A stretch of DNA of 64,000 nucleotides from Photorhabdus namnaonensis (GCF_001684335.1 NZ_LOIC01000088.1:318158-382157); one strand, 5' to 3'; shown: positions 29,009-39,984, counted from the first letter of the stretch. Notes: generated by a model from the sequence alone, not told the origin. Translations and numbers: made by a program.

Positions 29009-29638
29009 ATGTTAGAAACCATGCGACGTCACGGCATCACATTAGCTATTTTTGCCGCCATTACTACCGGGTTGACAGCTATCGTGAATTCACTCACCAA
29101 AAGTACTATTGCAGAACAGGCCGCACTACAGCACAAATCGCTGCTTGATCAGGTTATTCCGCCGGCTCTGTACGACAACGATATACAAAACGAATGCTAT
29201 CTAGTCAACGCCAATGCTCTGGGCAATAACTTGCCTCATCGTCTCTATCTAGCGCGTAAAAACGGTCAACCCGTGGCGGCAGCGCTAGAAAGTACAGCAC
29301 CGGATGGTTATTCCGGCGCTATTCAATTACTGATTGGTGCCGATTTCTCAGGAAAAGTGCTTGGCGTACGGGTTACAGAACATCATGAAACCCCAGGACT
29401 GGGGGATAAAATTGAAACCCGAATTTCAGACTGGATTAATGTCTTCTCAGGGAAAACCATCACATCTAATCATGACCGACACTGGGCGGTGAAAAAAGAT
29501 GGCGGTGAGTTTGATCAATTTACCGGCGCCACTATTACCCCGCGCGCCGTGGTAAACTCCGTCAAGCGGACCGCGCTTTATTTACAGACCCTACCTGAAC
29601 ATCTCTCTTCTCTAGAATCCTGTGGAGAAAAATCATGA
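29009..29638 (+). CDS. rsxG: Electron transport complex subunit RsxG
   Basis: This 209-residue protein has one N-terminal membrane helix and a periplasmic FMN-binding domain. The flavinylation motif [14 protein letters not shown] places FMN on the GAT threonine; [10 protein letters not shown] is also typical. The stop overlaps the rsxE start (ATGA). Confidence 0.96.
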   Translation: MLETMRRHGITLAIFAAITTGLTAIVNSLTKSTIAEQAALQHKSLLDQVIPPALYDNDIQNECYLVNANALGNNLPHRLYLARKNGQPVAAALESTAPDGYSGAIQLLIGADFSGKVLGVRVTEHHETPGLGDKIETRISDWINVFSGKTITSNHDRHWAVKKDGGEFDQFTGATITPRAVVNSVKRTALYLQTLPEHLSSLESCGEKS

Positions 29639-30333
29639 GTGAAACCAAAAACCTATTTATCCAAGGGCTATGGAAAAATAACTCCGCTTTAGTACAACTG
29701 CTAGGATTGTGCCCACTGTTAGCCGTCTCTTCCACTGCGACCAACGCGCTTGGCTTGGGGCTGGCGACGACACTGGTTCTAGTCTGTACCAACATTGCGG
29801 TTTCCAGCCTGCGTCGTTGGGTACCCAACGAGATCCGTATTCCAATTTATGTTATGATCATCGCTTCGGTTGTTAGTACCGTCCAAATGTTGATTAACGC
29901 TTACGCTTTTGGCCTGTATGAATCACTAGGGATTTTCATTCCGCTGATTGTGACTAACTGCATTGTTATTGGTCGCGCTGAAGCCTATGCCGCGAAAAAT
30001 CCGATCGTACCTTCAGCTATTGATGGCTTAGCAATGGGATTAGGAGCAACTTGTGCGCTGTTTGTTCTCGGTGCTATTAGAGAAATTCTCGGCAATGGAA
30101 CCCTATTTGATGGCGCTGATTTACTTTTGGGTAATTGGGCTAAGGTATTACGAATAGAAATCGTTCATATGGATTCCCCTTTCCTGTTAGCGATCTTACC
30201 TCCTGGCGCTTTTATCGGTTTGGGGTTAATGCTGGCAGCAAAATATCTTATTGACGAAAAAATGAAAACCAGAGCAATAAAAGAAAAAAGCAGTACAATA
30301 ACAATGTCGCAAGAATCGGAGAGTTCTATTTGA
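29635..30333 (+). CDS. rsxE: Electron transport complex subunit RsxE
   Basis: This 232-residue six-helix membrane subunit is paralogous to RsxA ([39 protein letters not shown]). It completes the rsxABCDGE order found in enterobacteria. nth begins two bases after its stop, so nth is probably co-transcribed. Confidence 0.96.
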   Translation: MSETKNLFIQGLWKNNSALVQLLGLCPLLAVSSTATNALGLGLATTLVLVCTNIAVSSLRRWVPNEIRIPIYVMIIASVVSTVQMLINAYAFGLYESLGIFIPLIVTNCIVIGRAEAYAAKNPIVPSAIDGLAMGLGATCALFVLGAIREILGNGTLFDGADLLLGNWAKVLRIEIVHMDSPFLLAILPPGAFIGLGLMLAAKYLIDEKMKTRAIKEKSSTITMSQESESSI

Positions 30334-30334
30334 T

Positions 30335-30973
30335 ATGAACAAACAGAAACGTATCGAAATTTTAACGCGCTTACGGGACAACAACCCAAAGCCAACAACT
30401 GAATTAGTTTTCACAACACCATTTGAGTTACTTATTTCAGTATTGCTTTCAGCGCAAGCGACAGATGTGAGTGTTAATAAAGCCACAGCAAAACTCTATC
30501 CCGTGGCAAATACCCCTCAGGCAATTCTGAATCTGGGTGTCGATGGGTTGAAAGAGTATATAAAAACAATCGGTCTCTATAACACCAAAGCGGAAAACAC
30601 AATTAAAACCTGCCGAATATTGCTAGAAAAACATGCTGGCGTAGTTCCCGAAGATCGCGCCGCGTTGGAAGCACTGCCGGGTGTTGGCCGCAAGACAGCC
30701 AATGTGGTGTTAAACACCGCTTTCGGTTGGCCGACTATTGCGGTCGATACCCATATTTTTCGCGTTTGTAACCGTACTCAATTCGCACCCGGTAAAAATG
30801 TCGATGAAGTCGAAAATAAATTACTGCAAGTCGTTCCGGCCGAATTTAAAGTTGATTGTCATCATTGGCTTATTTTACATGGTCGTTATACCTGCATAGC
30901 TCGTAAACCTCGTTGTGGCTCCTGTATTATTGAAGATCTATGTGAATTTAAAGAAAAAATTTACCCTGAGTAA
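30335..30973 (+). CDS. nth: Endonuclease III
   Basis: This 212-residue DNA glycosylase/AP lyase removes oxidised pyrimidines. It has the helix-hairpin-helix [14 protein letters not shown] with the catalytic lysine, the catalytic aspartate in [11 protein letters not shown], and a C-terminal 4Fe-4S loop with spacing C-x6-C-x2-C-x5-C ([17 protein letters not shown]). Its position after rsxE matches E. coli. Confidence 0.97.
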   Translation: MNKQKRIEILTRLRDNNPKPTTELVFTTPFELLISVLLSAQATDVSVNKATAKLYPVANTPQAILNLGVDGLKEYIKTIGLYNTKAENTIKTCRILLEKHAGVVPEDRAALEALPGVGRKTANVVLNTAFGWPTIAVDTHIFRVCNRTQFAPGKNVDEVENKLLQVVPAEFKVDCHHWLILHGRYTCIARKPRCGSCIIEDLCEFKEKIYPE

Positions 30974-31112
30974 CTATTGTAATTTTCATTGCAATTTCCA
31001 TACTGTCTTGCGCTATTTTGCAGATGTCGCTTGCTCGACACCGCCAATTCGCGTAAAACTGTTATTCCAAAAACTATCTGATAATAACCCTCTAACTTTC
31101 TCCGCGGATATT

Positions 31113-33056
31113 ATGTTTCAAAACAACCCGCTGCTTGCACAGCTAAAACAGCAACTTCATTCCCAAACACTTCGAGTAGAAGGTTTGGTCAAAGGTACCG
31201 AAAAAGGATTCGGATTCTTAGAAGTCGATGGGCAAAAAAGCTATTTCATTCCTCCCCCACACATGAAAAAAGTTATGCATGGCGATCGAGTAACTGCCGC
31301 TATTCATACTGACAAAGAAAGAGAGATCGCCGAACCAGAAACATTGGTCGAACCATTTCTAAATCGCTTCGTTGGCCGTATCCAGAAAAAAGAAAACGAT
31401 AACCGTTTATGGATCGTTCCTGATCACCCACTGTTAAAAGATGCTATCCCTTGCCGGCCGGCCAATCAGGTCGCACATCCATTTCAGCATGGTGATTGGG
31501 CCGTCGCTGAAATGCGCCATCATCCACTGAAAGGCAGTCGTGGGTTTCATGCGGAAATTACCGGCTATATTACCGAGGGCAGCGATCACTACGCCCCTTG
31601 GTGGGTAACGTTAACTCGCCATAATCTGGAACGTGATGCTCCCACCATGACCGCCGATTGTCAGATGAACGATGGCGATCTTGAGCGCATTGACTTAACG
31701 TCGCTGGATTTTGTCACTATCGACAGTGCAACCACGGAAGACATGGACGATGCTTTGCATATCGTTAAACAAGATGATGGCAGCCTGAAACTCAGTATCG
31801 CCATCGCTGATCCAACCGCTTATATCGCGGCTAACAGCGAACTGGATCAAATCGCCCATCAACGTGCTTTCACTAACTACTTGCCGGGTTTTAACATTCC
31901 CATGTTGCCGCGCGACCTGTCAGAAAATTTATGCTCTCTGCGCCCTAACGCCCGCCGCCCGGCGTTGGTTTGTCAGGTTTCCATTCTGGAAAATGGTCAA
32001 CTGGGTGATGATATTGCGTTCTTCTCTACCTGGGTTGAATCAAAAGCTAAACTGGTTTACGACGAAGTTTCCGACTGGCTGGAAGAAACAGGAACCTGGA
32101 AACCTTCTTCTGAGGCAATTGGAACTCAAATCAATCTCCTGAAAGAAATGAGTGATCGCCGTAACCAATGGCGCCACCAAAACGCGCTTATTTTCAAAGA
32201 TCGTCCTGATTATCGTTTCATTCTCGATGATAATGGTTATGTACTGGATATCGTGGTAGAACAACGTCGTACAGCCAACCGTATTGTTGAAGAAGCGATG
32301 ATCACTTCCAACCTGTGCGCCGCAAAAATCCTGCGCGATAGATTAGGTTTTGGTATTTACAATGTCCATATGGGTTTTGAGCCGCTGCAAATTGAACAAG
32401 TGGTTGAATTACTGAAAGAAAATGGTATCGAGGCCAACACAGAAGAGTTGTTGACCTTAAACGGCTTCTGCAAATTACGCCGTGAATTGGATAAACAACC
32501 AACACAATTCCTTGATAGTCGCATTCGTCGTTTCCAGACTTTCGCAGAAATTAAACCTGAACCCGGCCCTCATTTTGGTCTCGGTTTTGAGGCTTACGCC
32601 ACCTGGACATCACCGATCCGTAAATACAGCGATATGATTAACCACCGTTTACTGAAAGCGATTATTCAAAAAACGGAGGTAGAACAGCCCTCAGAAGAAA
32701 CCTGTTTGCAACTGGCTGAACGTCGCAGATTGAATCGTATGGCCGAACGTGATGTGGGGGATTGGCTGTATGCCCGCTTCCTTTATCCCCATGCAGGAAC
32801 AGAACAACGCTTTACCGCAGAAATCATTGATATTACCCGTGGCGGTTTACGTGTTCGCCTGGTGGATAACGGCGCGGTAGCCTTTATACCCGCGCCATTC
32901 CTGCATGCGGTACGCGATGAATTGCAATGTAGCCAAGAGACCGGCACCGTGATTATCAAAGGTGAAACCGCTTACCAATTAAACGACATTATTGACGTTC
33001 GTATTGAAGAAGTCAGAATGGAAACTCGTAATATTGTCGCTCGCCCTGTTGCCTGA
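31113..33056 (+). CDS. rnb: Exoribonuclease II
   Basis: This 647-residue 3'-5' RNA exonuclease has N-terminal cold-shock domains ([20 protein letters not shown]), the RNB catalytic core with [14 protein letters not shown] and [10 protein letters not shown], and a C-terminal S1 domain ([18 protein letters not shown]). ATG at 31113 gives the family start [12 protein letters not shown] and E. coli-like length. A longer open frame overlapping nth is not homologous. It has a promoter region of about 140 bp after nth and a strong terminator. Confidence 0.96.
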   Translation: MFQNNPLLAQLKQQLHSQTLRVEGLVKGTEKGFGFLEVDGQKSYFIPPPHMKKVMHGDRVTAAIHTDKEREIAEPETLVEPFLNRFVGRIQKKENDNRLWIVPDHPLLKDAIPCRPANQVAHPFQHGDWAVAEMRHHPLKGSRGFHAEITGYITEGSDHYAPWWVTLTRHNLERDAPTMTADCQMNDGDLERIDLTSLDFVTIDSATTEDMDDALHIVKQDDGSLKLSIAIADPTAYIAANSELDQIAHQRAFTNYLPGFNIPMLPRDLSENLCSLRPNARRPALVCQVSILENGQLGDDIAFFSTWVESKAKLVYDEVSDWLEETGTWKPSSEAIGTQINLLKEMSDRRNQWRHQNALIFKDRPDYRFILDDNGYVLDIVVEQRRTANRIVEEAMITSNLCAAKILRDRLGFGIYNVHMGFEPLQIEQVVELLKENGIEANTEELLTLNGFCKLRRELDKQPTQFLDSRIRRFQTFAEIKPEPGPHFGLGFEAYATWTSPIRKYSDMINHRLLKAIIQKTEVEQPSEETCLQLAERRRLNRMAERDVGDWLYARFLYPHAGTEQRFTAEIIDITRGGLRVRLVDNGAVAFIPAPFLHAVRDELQCSQETGTVIIKGETAYQLNDIIDVRIEEVRMETRNIVARPVA

Positions 33057-33082
33057 CATCTCTTATAAAACACTTTCTGAAT

Positions 33083-33110
33083 CAAACTACAGCGATTAAG
33101 CTGTAGTTTG
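33083..33110 (+). terminator. rnb terminator, bidirectional
   Basis: An 11-bp perfect stem CAAACTACAGC / GCTGTAGTTTG with a 6-base loop lies between the convergent rnb and alkylsulfatase genes, with T-rich sequence to the right. Confidence 0.85.
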
Positions 33111-33142
33111 TATTTAAAAAATCAGCTATCAGAAGCCAGAAA

Positions 33143-35140
33143 TCACATCATATTCTGCTCTTCACGGGGCGTCACTATATTGAACCAGAATGGGAAACTG
33201 TCCAACAAACCGATAAATTCATCAAACTTGGCTCGGTCTCCCGTAATCTTCACATTTTGTTTTTGCACCTCACTGTCAAATTTATTTCCCCCCAACTGAA
33301 TCTTATCCAGAATAGCTTTCGTCAACATCAAGGTAACATCGGCCTGTACCGCCTGCTTCTCAGTATAATTCAGCACACCATTTTCTACCGTCAACGTGTA
33401 ATACTTATTGAGATCAGTGAAATTAACATTCATCACTAACTTCTTACCGGCAGCCTGCGGACCGTTTAACCGTATCGCCAAATAATCAAATAACATTTCA
33501 GGCGACATAGCACGAATAGTATCCGGACTGGCAATATTCAAACTACCGGATTTTGGCACACCACGGCGCAGCTCCACAGCGCCCTGCAAATAAGCCGACC
33601 GCCAGGAATTTGACTCAGATTGATAACCTAACTGCTCATAGGCTTTAGCTAACAATTTTTTTCCTGCCACACTATCAGGATTAGCAAAAACAACATGCTT
33701 AAGCACTTGTGCCACCCAACGATATTCCCCTTTATTAAAATCAGCTTGGGCACGTTTTATTACCGCTGCCTCGCCCCCCATATATTCCACATATTTAATC
33801 GCAGCAGGTTGAGGCGGCAGGTTATTTAGATCAGAAGGATTCCCGCTGTACCACCCCATATAGAACTGATAAACCGCGCGGGCATTATGACGCAACGCGC
33901 CATGATAACCACGGTTCGGAAAATAACTCGCCAGCTCTGATGGCAAGTTTATCATCTCGGATATCTCCTCACCGGTGTAACCTTTATTCATCAGATTCAC
34001 GGTTTGGTCGTGAATATATTTGTATAAATCCCGTTGCTTTTTAAAATAATCCACCACTCGCTCTTTACCCCACATCGGCCAGTTATGGCTCTGAAACTTC
34101 ACTTCAACCTGATCGCCGTACAAATCGATGGTTTGATTAATATATTTTGACCAAGCCAAAGCATTACGCACTTGGGCTCCACGCAGCGATAAAATATTGT
34201 GCATAGAATTAGTCGTATTTTCTGCCATCCACATCGCCTTCCATTGTGGAAACCAAGTATTCATCTCTGAAGGCGCTTCCGTGCCCGGCGTTATCTGGAA
34301 CACCATCTCAACACCATCAACCGTCACTTTCTCACCGGTTACTTTGATAGTCCGTGTTGGTGGGATCAATGTTACCGTTCCAGTCGGTGTTGTCGCACTC
34401 AAGCCAGAATTCACACTGCCTTGAGGGTTACGGGGTAATAAGGTACCAAACATATAAACAACCCGACGACCCATCGCATTACCCGCAATCACATTCTCGC
34501 TGGTAGCATGCTCCATAAAACCTTCCGGCGCCAGGATCTGAACTTTACCTGCCTTAACATCATCCTCATTAACAATGCCGCGCACCCCACCGTAATGGTC
34601 AACATGAGAATGGCTATAAACCACCCCCACCACTGGCTTTTTACCTAAATTTTCGCTGACTAAATCATAGGCTGCTTTTGCTGTTTCCACAGACGTAGCC
34701 GGATCTAAAACAACCCACCCGGTATTTCCCTCAACAAAAGTAATATTAGATATGTCATAACCGCGCACTTGATAAATATGATCGCTCACCTTATAGAGTC
34801 CATATTCCATATTCAGTTGCGCGTTACGCCATAAGCTGGGGTTAACGGTATCTGGAGACGGTGTTTTATCAGTAATAAACTTACGGTAACTATCGAGATC
34901 TAATATAACTTTACCTTTATCATCACGAATAATCAGAGAATCCGGTCTGGCGATAAGACCTCGTTTCGCATCATCAAAATCAGATTTATCATTGAATGGC
35001 AAAGTTGATGCCATTTCGGCATTAATTTGTTTAGTAATTTCCGTAGCAGGAAGGGAAAGTTTATCGTGACTCAATGATGAAGGACTAAGAATGGCAAACG
35101 ATACTGCGGTTGAAATGGTTAATAAGCATTTGTAATTCAT
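33143..35140 (-). CDS. Secreted alkyl/aryl-sulfatase (SdsA1/YjcS family)
   Basis: This 665-residue protein has a signal peptide (about 24 residues). Its metallo-beta-lactamase domain carries the zinc motif VYSHSHVDHYGG, followed by the dimerisation region and a C-terminal SCP2-like domain (AAGKKLVMNVNFTDLNK). This architecture is that of SdsA1/YjcS, which hydrolyse primary alkyl sulfates such as dodecyl sulfate in the periplasm. The physiological substrate in an insect host is unknown. AGGAATATT precedes the start. It borders the PVC promoter region divergently. Confidence 0.92.
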   Translation of the reverse strand: MNYKCLLTISTAVSFAILSPSSLSHDKLSLPATEITKQINAEMASTLPFNDKSDFDDAKRGLIARPDSLIIRDDKGKVILDLDSYRKFITDKTPSPDTVNPSLWRNAQLNMEYGLYKVSDHIYQVRGYDISNITFVEGNTGWVVLDPATSVETAKAAYDLVSENLGKKPVVGVVYSHSHVDHYGGVRGIVNEDDVKAGKVQILAPEGFMEHATSENVIAGNAMGRRVVYMFGTLLPRNPQGSVNSGLSATTPTGTVTLIPPTRTIKVTGEKVTVDGVEMVFQITPGTEAPSEMNTWFPQWKAMWMAENTTNSMHNILSLRGAQVRNALAWSKYINQTIDLYGDQVEVKFQSHNWPMWGKERVVDYFKKQRDLYKYIHDQTVNLMNKGYTGEEISEMINLPSELASYFPNRGYHGALRHNARAVYQFYMGWYSGNPSDLNNLPPQPAAIKYVEYMGGEAAVIKRAQADFNKGEYRWVAQVLKHVVFANPDSVAGKKLLAKAYEQLGYQSESNSWRSAYLQGAVELRRGVPKSGSLNIASPDTIRAMSPEMLFDYLAIRLNGPQAAGKKLVMNVNFTDLNKYYTLTVENGVLNYTEKQAVQADVTLMLTKAILDKIQLGGNKFDSEVQKQNVKITGDRAKFDEFIGLLDSFPFWFNIVTPREEQNMM

Positions 35141-35777
35141 AAGATAATATTCCTTTAGACAGATTAGTTAGGTTTAAAACCAGAAATAACTTTATCCATA
35201 AAATCCAAACGATATGAATCATAGCCTGTTAATAATAGATAGGAATATGGAAATAAGTAAAGGAAACAAATCCAAGTTATCCCTATTAGAATCACAACAA
35301 AAAATGTTTGTTATTATAGGAAAACCATAAATAACAACATTACCCCCCTCCTTTATTATTAAAATAAAATGACCTGATATATTAAACCTGAAAAAAGAAT
35401 TATACGTAACCTTCTGTTAATAAATCGCTTTACTGAAACCTCACATCTTTTTTATATCAAAATTTATAACACACCATTTATTCATCCTTTTATAGAAAAA
35501 TATAACCATGTGATTATAAAGTAATTTACATATTTATGATTTTATTGATTGATAATTTTAAATATTAATAATTGATATTTGAAATTAACGTAGGTTGACT
35601 ATAATCCAACGTGATCATCCATGTGATCTCAAATTCACCGAATAACGTTTCTATATAAAAAGTAACCAAGGTAAATCAGGTTAGTGCGGTAGCCATTGTC
35701 TATAGCTCAGTACTAATTAAAACAAAGCGATAATCGCGCTTAACATGTAATACACATGAAAAATAAAGGAAATAATT
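35141..35777. other. PVC upstream regulatory region
   Basis: About 640 bp of strongly AT-rich DNA between the divergent alkylsulfatase and pvc1. No ORF is convincing. The AT content suggests H-NS-type silencing (inference). An ops-like element lies near the pvc1 end. Confidence 0.5.
35685..35696 (+). promoter_or_regulatory. ops-like (RfaH recruitment) element
   Basis: TGCGGTAGCCAT contains the GCGGTAG core of the ops element (GGCGGTAGnnT) with a mismatched first base and a shifted T. It lies about 80 nt before the pvc1 start, within the likely transcribed leader. The related Serratia Afp cluster is activated by an RfaH-like antiterminator, so the position is meaningful; function here is inferred. 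Confidence 0.5.
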
Positions 35778-36227
35778 ATGACCATAAATGCGGAACAAAT
35801 TGCTGTTGACTATCCAATACCGACTTATCGATTTGTTGTCTCCGTTGGTGATGAACAAATCCCTTTCAACAGCGTTTCGGGACTGGATATTACTTATGAT
35901 GTCATTGAGTATAAAGATGGCGCCGGTAATTACTATAAAATGCCGGGCCAACGCCAATTGATCAATATTACGCTGCGTAAAGGAGTATTTCCTGGGGATA
36001 CCAAACTTTTTGACTGGCTTAATTCTATTCAGCTTAATCAAGTTGAGAAAAAAGACGTTTCAATTAGCCTGACCAATGAAGCCGGTACCGAAATTTTAAT
36101 GAGCTGGAGCGTAGCAAATGCATTCCCAACTTCATTAACCTCCCCCTCTTTTGATGCCACCAGCAATGATATTGCGGTCCAAGAGATAAAACTTACCGCA
36201 GATCGGGTAACCATTCAGGCTGCCTAA
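35778..36227 (+). CDS. pvc1: PVC inner tube protein Pvc1
   Basis: This 149-residue gp19/Hcp-like tube protein has the family pattern YPIPTYRFVVSVGDEQIPFNSVSGL and a second half with MPGQRQLINITLRKG and MSWSVANAFPTSLTSP. In PVC/Afp particles it stacks as hexameric rings forming the channel inside the sheath. AAGGAAATAATT precedes the start. It is the first gene of the cassette. Confidence 0.95.
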   Translation: MTINAEQIAVDYPIPTYRFVVSVGDEQIPFNSVSGLDITYDVIEYKDGAGNYYKMPGQRQLINITLRKGVFPGDTKLFDWLNSIQLNQVEKKDVSISLTNEAGTEILMSWSVANAFPTSLTSPSFDATSNDIAVQEIKLTADRVTIQAA

Positions 36228-36247
36228 AGTATCACGATAACTGATAT

Positions 36248-36337
36248 ATCAGACGGGAAAAAATGATGCTCAAAATTGGCATAACCGCCACCCGTCCAAC
36301 TAAATTCATCATCCTACAATTCACATATACCCTATAA
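36248..36337 (+). pseudogene. C-terminal remnant of a deleted sheath gene
   Basis: A start-less frame reads YIRREKMMLKIGITATRPTK and then FIILQFTYTL-stop. It aligns without gaps to the last 30 residues of the Pvc2 sheath (DIKQGKMIVKVGMAAVRPAE then FIILQFSQHVAQ). It lies in the 136-bp gap between pvc1 and pvc2, so a further sheath gene once stood here and has been deleted. Confidence 0.85.
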
Positions 36338-36363
36338 TATCGCCCAATAATTGGAGGCAATAC

Positions 36364-37425
36364 ATGCCAACACTAACAACTTATCCCGGCGTTTATATTG
36401 AAGAAGACGCCTCGCTGTCACTTTCTGTTCGTTCCAGTGCAACAGCAGTACCTGTTTTTGCTGTCAAAAATGACAATTCATTAATATCAGCTAATACCTA
36501 TATTCGTATTAATAGTTGGCTGGAGTATTTAACAAAGAAAGAAGGAGCATTTGATCCTGCCGACAAACTTGATATTTCACTACGTGCCTATTTTATTAAT
36601 GGCGGTGGATATGGCTACCTTGTCAAAACAGAAGATTTAGAACAACAAGTTCCAAAGCTTGACGATGTAACATTACTGGTTGCTGCCGGAGAAGATCTCA
36701 AAACTGCCGTGAGCACACTTTGTAAATCGGGCAAAGGATTATTTGCCATTCTGGATGGTCCAGCCGAAGAATTAACTTCTGGTGACAAATCCCAAGATAA
36801 GTATGACTCAACCCCTTTTGCCGCAGCTTATTACCCCTATTTAACAGCAGATTGGACTACCAAAGATATTCCTCCAAGCGCTGCCATTGCCGGTATCTAT
36901 TGTTCTGTTGATCGTACCCGCGGTGTCTGGAAAGCACCTGCAAATGTCATACTGCAAGGCGGAATGAAACCAAAGTTTAAAGTCACTGACAACTTGCAAG
37001 GTACCTATAACACCGGAAAAGCCATCAATATGATTCGTGAATTTCCAAATACCGGTGTCACCGTTTGGGGAGCTCGCACACTTGAGGACAAAGATAACTG
37101 GCGTTATATCCCGGTTCGCCGCCTGTTTAACAGCGCGGAGCGGGATATTAAAAATGCCATGAGTTTCGCAGTATTTGAACCCAACAGCCAACCAACCTGG
37201 AAGCGGGTACAAACAGCCATCGACAACTACCTCTATCAACTTTGGCAACAAGGAGCACTCGCGGGAAATAAACCGCAAGAAGCTTACTTTGTGCAAATCG
37301 GCAAAGGTATCACCATGACCGACGAGGATATCAAACAAGGCAAAATGATTGTCAAAGTCGGTATGGCGGCGGTTCGTCCGGCTGAATTTATTATCCTTCA
37401 ATTCTCGCAACATGTAGCACAGTAA
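36364..37425 (+). CDS. pvc2: PVC contractile sheath protein Pvc2
   Basis: This 353-residue sheath protein starts TTYPGVYIEEDASLSLSVRS with the N-terminal strand used in sheath meshwork, and ends GMAAVRPAEFIILQFSQ, the C-terminal strand. It matches Afp2/Pvc2 in length. Sheath subunits surround the tube and contract to drive it into the target cell. TTGGAGGC precedes the start. Confidence 0.94.
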   Translation: MPTLTTYPGVYIEEDASLSLSVRSSATAVPVFAVKNDNSLISANTYIRINSWLEYLTKKEGAFDPADKLDISLRAYFINGGGYGYLVKTEDLEQQVPKLDDVTLLVAAGEDLKTAVSTLCKSGKGLFAILDGPAEELTSGDKSQDKYDSTPFAAAYYPYLTADWTTKDIPPSAAIAGIYCSVDRTRGVWKAPANVILQGGMKPKFKVTDNLQGTYNTGKAINMIREFPNTGVTVWGARTLEDKDNWRYIPVRRLFNSAERDIKNAMSFAVFEPNSQPTWKRVQTAIDNYLYQLWQQGALAGNKPQEAYFVQIGKGITMTDEDIKQGKMIVKVGMAAVRPAEFIILQFSQHVAQ

Positions 37426-37473
37426 CCGTACTGAGACGCGGTTTAACACCGCGTCCATTCAGTCATTGAGGAG

Positions 37474-38661
37474 ATGATAATGACAACAGAGACAAAACAG
37501 CCGGGCGTCATGATAACGGAAAGCCGTATATCTCTGCCACCAAACAATGAATTTATCGGTGTCCCCGTTTTTATTGGTTATACCGAAAAAAGCTCAAGTA
37601 ATAAAACCGCCATTAAACTAAACAGCCTGACTGACTTTACCCAACATTTTGGTAAATCAGGATTAACCTATTATTCAGTGCGCCACTTCTTTGAAAACAG
37701 TGGTCGGCAAGCTTATGTCCTATCACTGGGCCATGATAAATCGCTAAATGATTTTCAATTATTGATTACCGCCCTACAACAGGACTGGGTTAAACAAGCC
37801 ATTTCCACAGAGAACGAAATTACATTGATTGTTGTACCTGATATTGCTCGTTTTAGTGATACCAACACTCCAAAAGACCTTTGGCTACAATCTTGGCAAT
37901 CAATACTTGAACTTTGCAAAAGCCGACGCGGCATCATGGGATTACTGGATGCTCCTGACGATCCAACATTAGCTGCTAATTGTCTGGCTGATTTTTCTTC
38001 AAGTGATCGACAATGGGGCGCCGTATACTGGCCAAGGCTGATAAGCGCCTACCAGGAGAAAGATAAACATATCGTACTTTCACCTACCGCTGCGGTCGCC
38101 GCTGTTATACAACGCAATGACAACCAAAAAGGCGTATGGACAGCCCCTGCCAATGTCGCTTTAACCAAGGTGATCAGCCCGGTACGCTCTTACATTGAAG
38201 CAGGCGCCCTCCTTAACCTTAATCAAGAAGGCACTTCGTTGAATCTGGTTCGCAGTTTCCCCGGCAAAGGCATTAAAATCTGGGGATGCCGCACACTGGA
38301 CAACACGCCGGGTTCCCCTTGGCGTTATATCCAAATTCGCCGACTGGTTTCCTATATCGAAACCCACATGACCCAACTTGGTCGAGCCTTTGTCTTTGAA
38401 CCCAATAACGCCATTACCTGGATGAAATTTAAAGGACAGGCCCACAACTGGCTACGTCAGTTATGGTTACAAGGTGGATTGCGCGGCACTCAGGAAGATC
38501 AAGCATTTGAGGTGTTACTGGGTGTTCATGAATCAATGAGTGAAGCCGATATCCTGGCCGGAAAGATGATCATGAAAATCAGGCTGGCCCTGTTAATTCC
38601 GGCGGAATTTATTGAGCTGAGTCTGACATTTGATATCCGTAACAATACTGTATCTAGCTAA
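37474..38661 (+). CDS. Second PVC sheath protein (Pvc3/Pvc4 type)
   Basis: This 395-residue sheath paralogue has PGVMITESRISLPPNNEFIGVPVFIGYTE at the start (split here into family-conserved parts), GVWTAPANVAL, an arginine-rich PWRYIQIRRLVSYIE, and the C-terminal ADILAGKMIMKIRLALLIPA strand. Afp and most PVCs carry two additional sheath paralogues of about 420-450 residues; only one is present here. Minor paralogues form specific layers near the baseplate. It is the only candidate, so assignment to Pvc3 or Pvc4 is uncertain. Confidence 0.9.
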   Translation: MIMTTETKQPGVMITESRISLPPNNEFIGVPVFIGYTEKSSSNKTAIKLNSLTDFTQHFGKSGLTYYSVRHFFENSGRQAYVLSLGHDKSLNDFQLLITALQQDWVKQAISTENEITLIVVPDIARFSDTNTPKDLWLQSWQSILELCKSRRGIMGLLDAPDDPTLAANCLADFSSSDRQWGAVYWPRLISAYQEKDKHIVLSPTAAVAAVIQRNDNQKGVWTAPANVALTKVISPVRSYIEAGALLNLNQEGTSLNLVRSFPGKGIKIWGCRTLDNTPGSPWRYIQIRRLVSYIETHMTQLGRAFVFEPNNAITWMKFKGQAHNWLRQLWLQGGLRGTQEDQAFEVLLGVHESMSEADILAGKMIMKIRLALLIPAEFIELSLTFDIRNNTVSS

Positions 38662-38679
38662 TCTCAACAGGGGAAAAAC

Positions 38680-39138
38680 ATGTACAACTTATACACCCCG
38701 TCAGTATCACACCGTTTTATCGCCAGTTTTCTATTTAACAACATTCCCAGCCCACTTGATATCGCCTTTCAGCGCATATCGGGCCTGAGTCGAGAACTGC
38801 AAACCACTCAACACAGCCAAGGCGGGGAAAACGCCAGAAATGTCTGGCTAACCGAAAAGATCCAACATGGCAGTCTGGTATTGGAGCGTGGAGTCATGAC
38901 CATCACCCCACTCACCTTAATATTTGATCGCGTGCTGCGCGGTGAGAAAGCGGTGTATGCCGATGTCGTCATCATGCTGCTGAACGAAAACACGTTACCT
39001 GTAGCAAGCTGGACCGTCAGTAACGCGCTACCGGTTCGTTGGTCCACCAGCGACTTTGATGCTAATAGCAACACCGTGTTGGTGAGCGCACTAGAACTAC
39101 GTTATCAGGATATGCGCTGGTTAGGAGTAAAAGCATGA
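38680..39138 (+). CDS. pvc5: PVC tube-initiator protein Pvc5
   Basis: This 152-residue gp19-family protein reads [31 protein letters not shown] and shares the strand order of Pvc1 (line broken for the family core). In PVC structures Pvc5 forms the first tube layers that connect to the spike and baseplate. A GGGGAAAAAC stretch precedes the start. Its stop overlaps the next gene (ATGA). Confidence 0.88.
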   Translation: MYNLYTPSVSHRFIASFLFNNIPSPLDIAFQRISGLSRELQTTQHSQGGENARNVWLTEKIQHGSLVLERGVMTITPLTLIFDRVLRGEKAVYADVVIMLLNENTLPVASWTVSNALPVRWSTSDFDANSNTVLVSALELRYQDMRWLGVKA

Positions 39139-39314
39139 CTGTAGAAATTAAGGAACTGATTATTCAGGCTAAAGTCACCGATCCGACGAATGATCAACTC
39201 GGTTCACGAACATTAGCCCAAGAAAAGCTGGATAACGCCCGTTTGGTTGAGATGGTGAAACGGGAAGTATTAGAGGCATTACGTGAAACAGGAGGCGATT
39301 ATGAGTTTAATTGA
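39135..39314 (+). CDS. pvc6: Small PVC protein Pvc6 (DUF5908)
   Basis: This 59-residue protein begins [17 protein letters not shown] and ends [14 protein letters not shown], the DUF5908 pattern of the small gene between pvc5 and pvc7 in eCIS clusters. ATG overlaps the pvc5 stop and the frame overlaps pvc7 by 14 bp, carrying the pvc7 ribosome-binding site AGGAGG. Its role is not established. Confidence 0.85.
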   Translation: MTVEIKELIIQAKVTDPTNDQLGSRTLAQEKLDNARLVEMVKREVLEALRETGGDYEFN

Positions 39315-39984
39315 ACGCGGTTTATCCAGACTCACCTTAACAGCCTTCAAAGATCGGGAAGGCAAAATTTCCGTGGGTAGCTTACAAGCCATGTACAACC
39401 CCGATACCATTCAGCTTGATTACCAAACCCGCTACCAACAGGATGAAAGTGTCAATCGCGCCAGCCAAAGCAGCCGCTATGTGTTATCCCAACCTGCCGG
39501 ATTATCCTTAGTCCTGCTATTTGATGCATCGATGCCCGGCAATAGCACACCAATAGAAACCCAGCTTGCGACCTTAAAATCCCTGTGTGCGGTTGACGCC
39601 AGCACCAAAGTACCCCACTTCCTTAAAATCAAATGGGGAAAAATGCGCTGGGAAAATAAAGGCTATTTTGCCTGCCGGGCCAGCGGCCTTGCCATCAACT
39701 ACACCCTGTTTGACCGGGACGCCACCCCTTTACGGGCCAGTGCGACCTTATCTTTAGTGGCAGATGAAAGCTTAGTGATTCAGGACACCGAGCGGCAGTT
39801 AAAATCGCCGCCGGCCACTGCGGTTAGCGTCACAGACATGCTCTCCTTACCCTTAATTGCTTTAGGCGCCGGCGCTTCTCTGGCAGGCGGTATCGATTAT
39901 CTCTCTCTGGCCTGGCAAAACGATCTGGATAATCTTGATGACTTTACCCCCGGGCAAACCTTACAAGCACGGAGGGATACATGA
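39301..39984 (+). CDS. pvc7: PVC LysM-type tube/baseplate adaptor Pvc7
   Basis: This 227-residue protein begins [20 protein letters not shown] and contains [20 protein letters not shown], the signature of CIS tube-associated adaptor proteins (gp53-like with LysM in relatives). It joins the tube initiator to the baseplate. ATG at 39301 is chosen for AGGAGG 5 bp before it. Its end overlaps pvc8 by 4 bp. Confidence 0.88.
   Translation: MSLIERGLSRLTLTAFKDREGKISVGSLQAMYNPDTIQLDYQTRYQQDESVNRASQSSRYVLSQPAGLSLVLLFDASMPGNSTPIETQLATLKSLCAVDASTKVPHFLKIKWGKMRWENKGYFACRASGLAINYTLFDRDATPLRASATLSLVADESLVIQDTERQLKSPPATAVSVTDMLSLPLIALGAGASLAGGIDYLSLAWQNDLDNLDDFTPGQTLQARRDT

Noticed and set aside
30915..31112. 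Extended start of rnb overlapping nth
   Set aside because: The extra 66 residues have no homology, and ATG at 31113 gives the conserved N-terminus and length.
36841..37458. 205-codon frame on the complement inside pvc2
   Set aside because: It is antisense to the sheath gene; cysteine- and histidine-rich composition is typical of a shadow frame.
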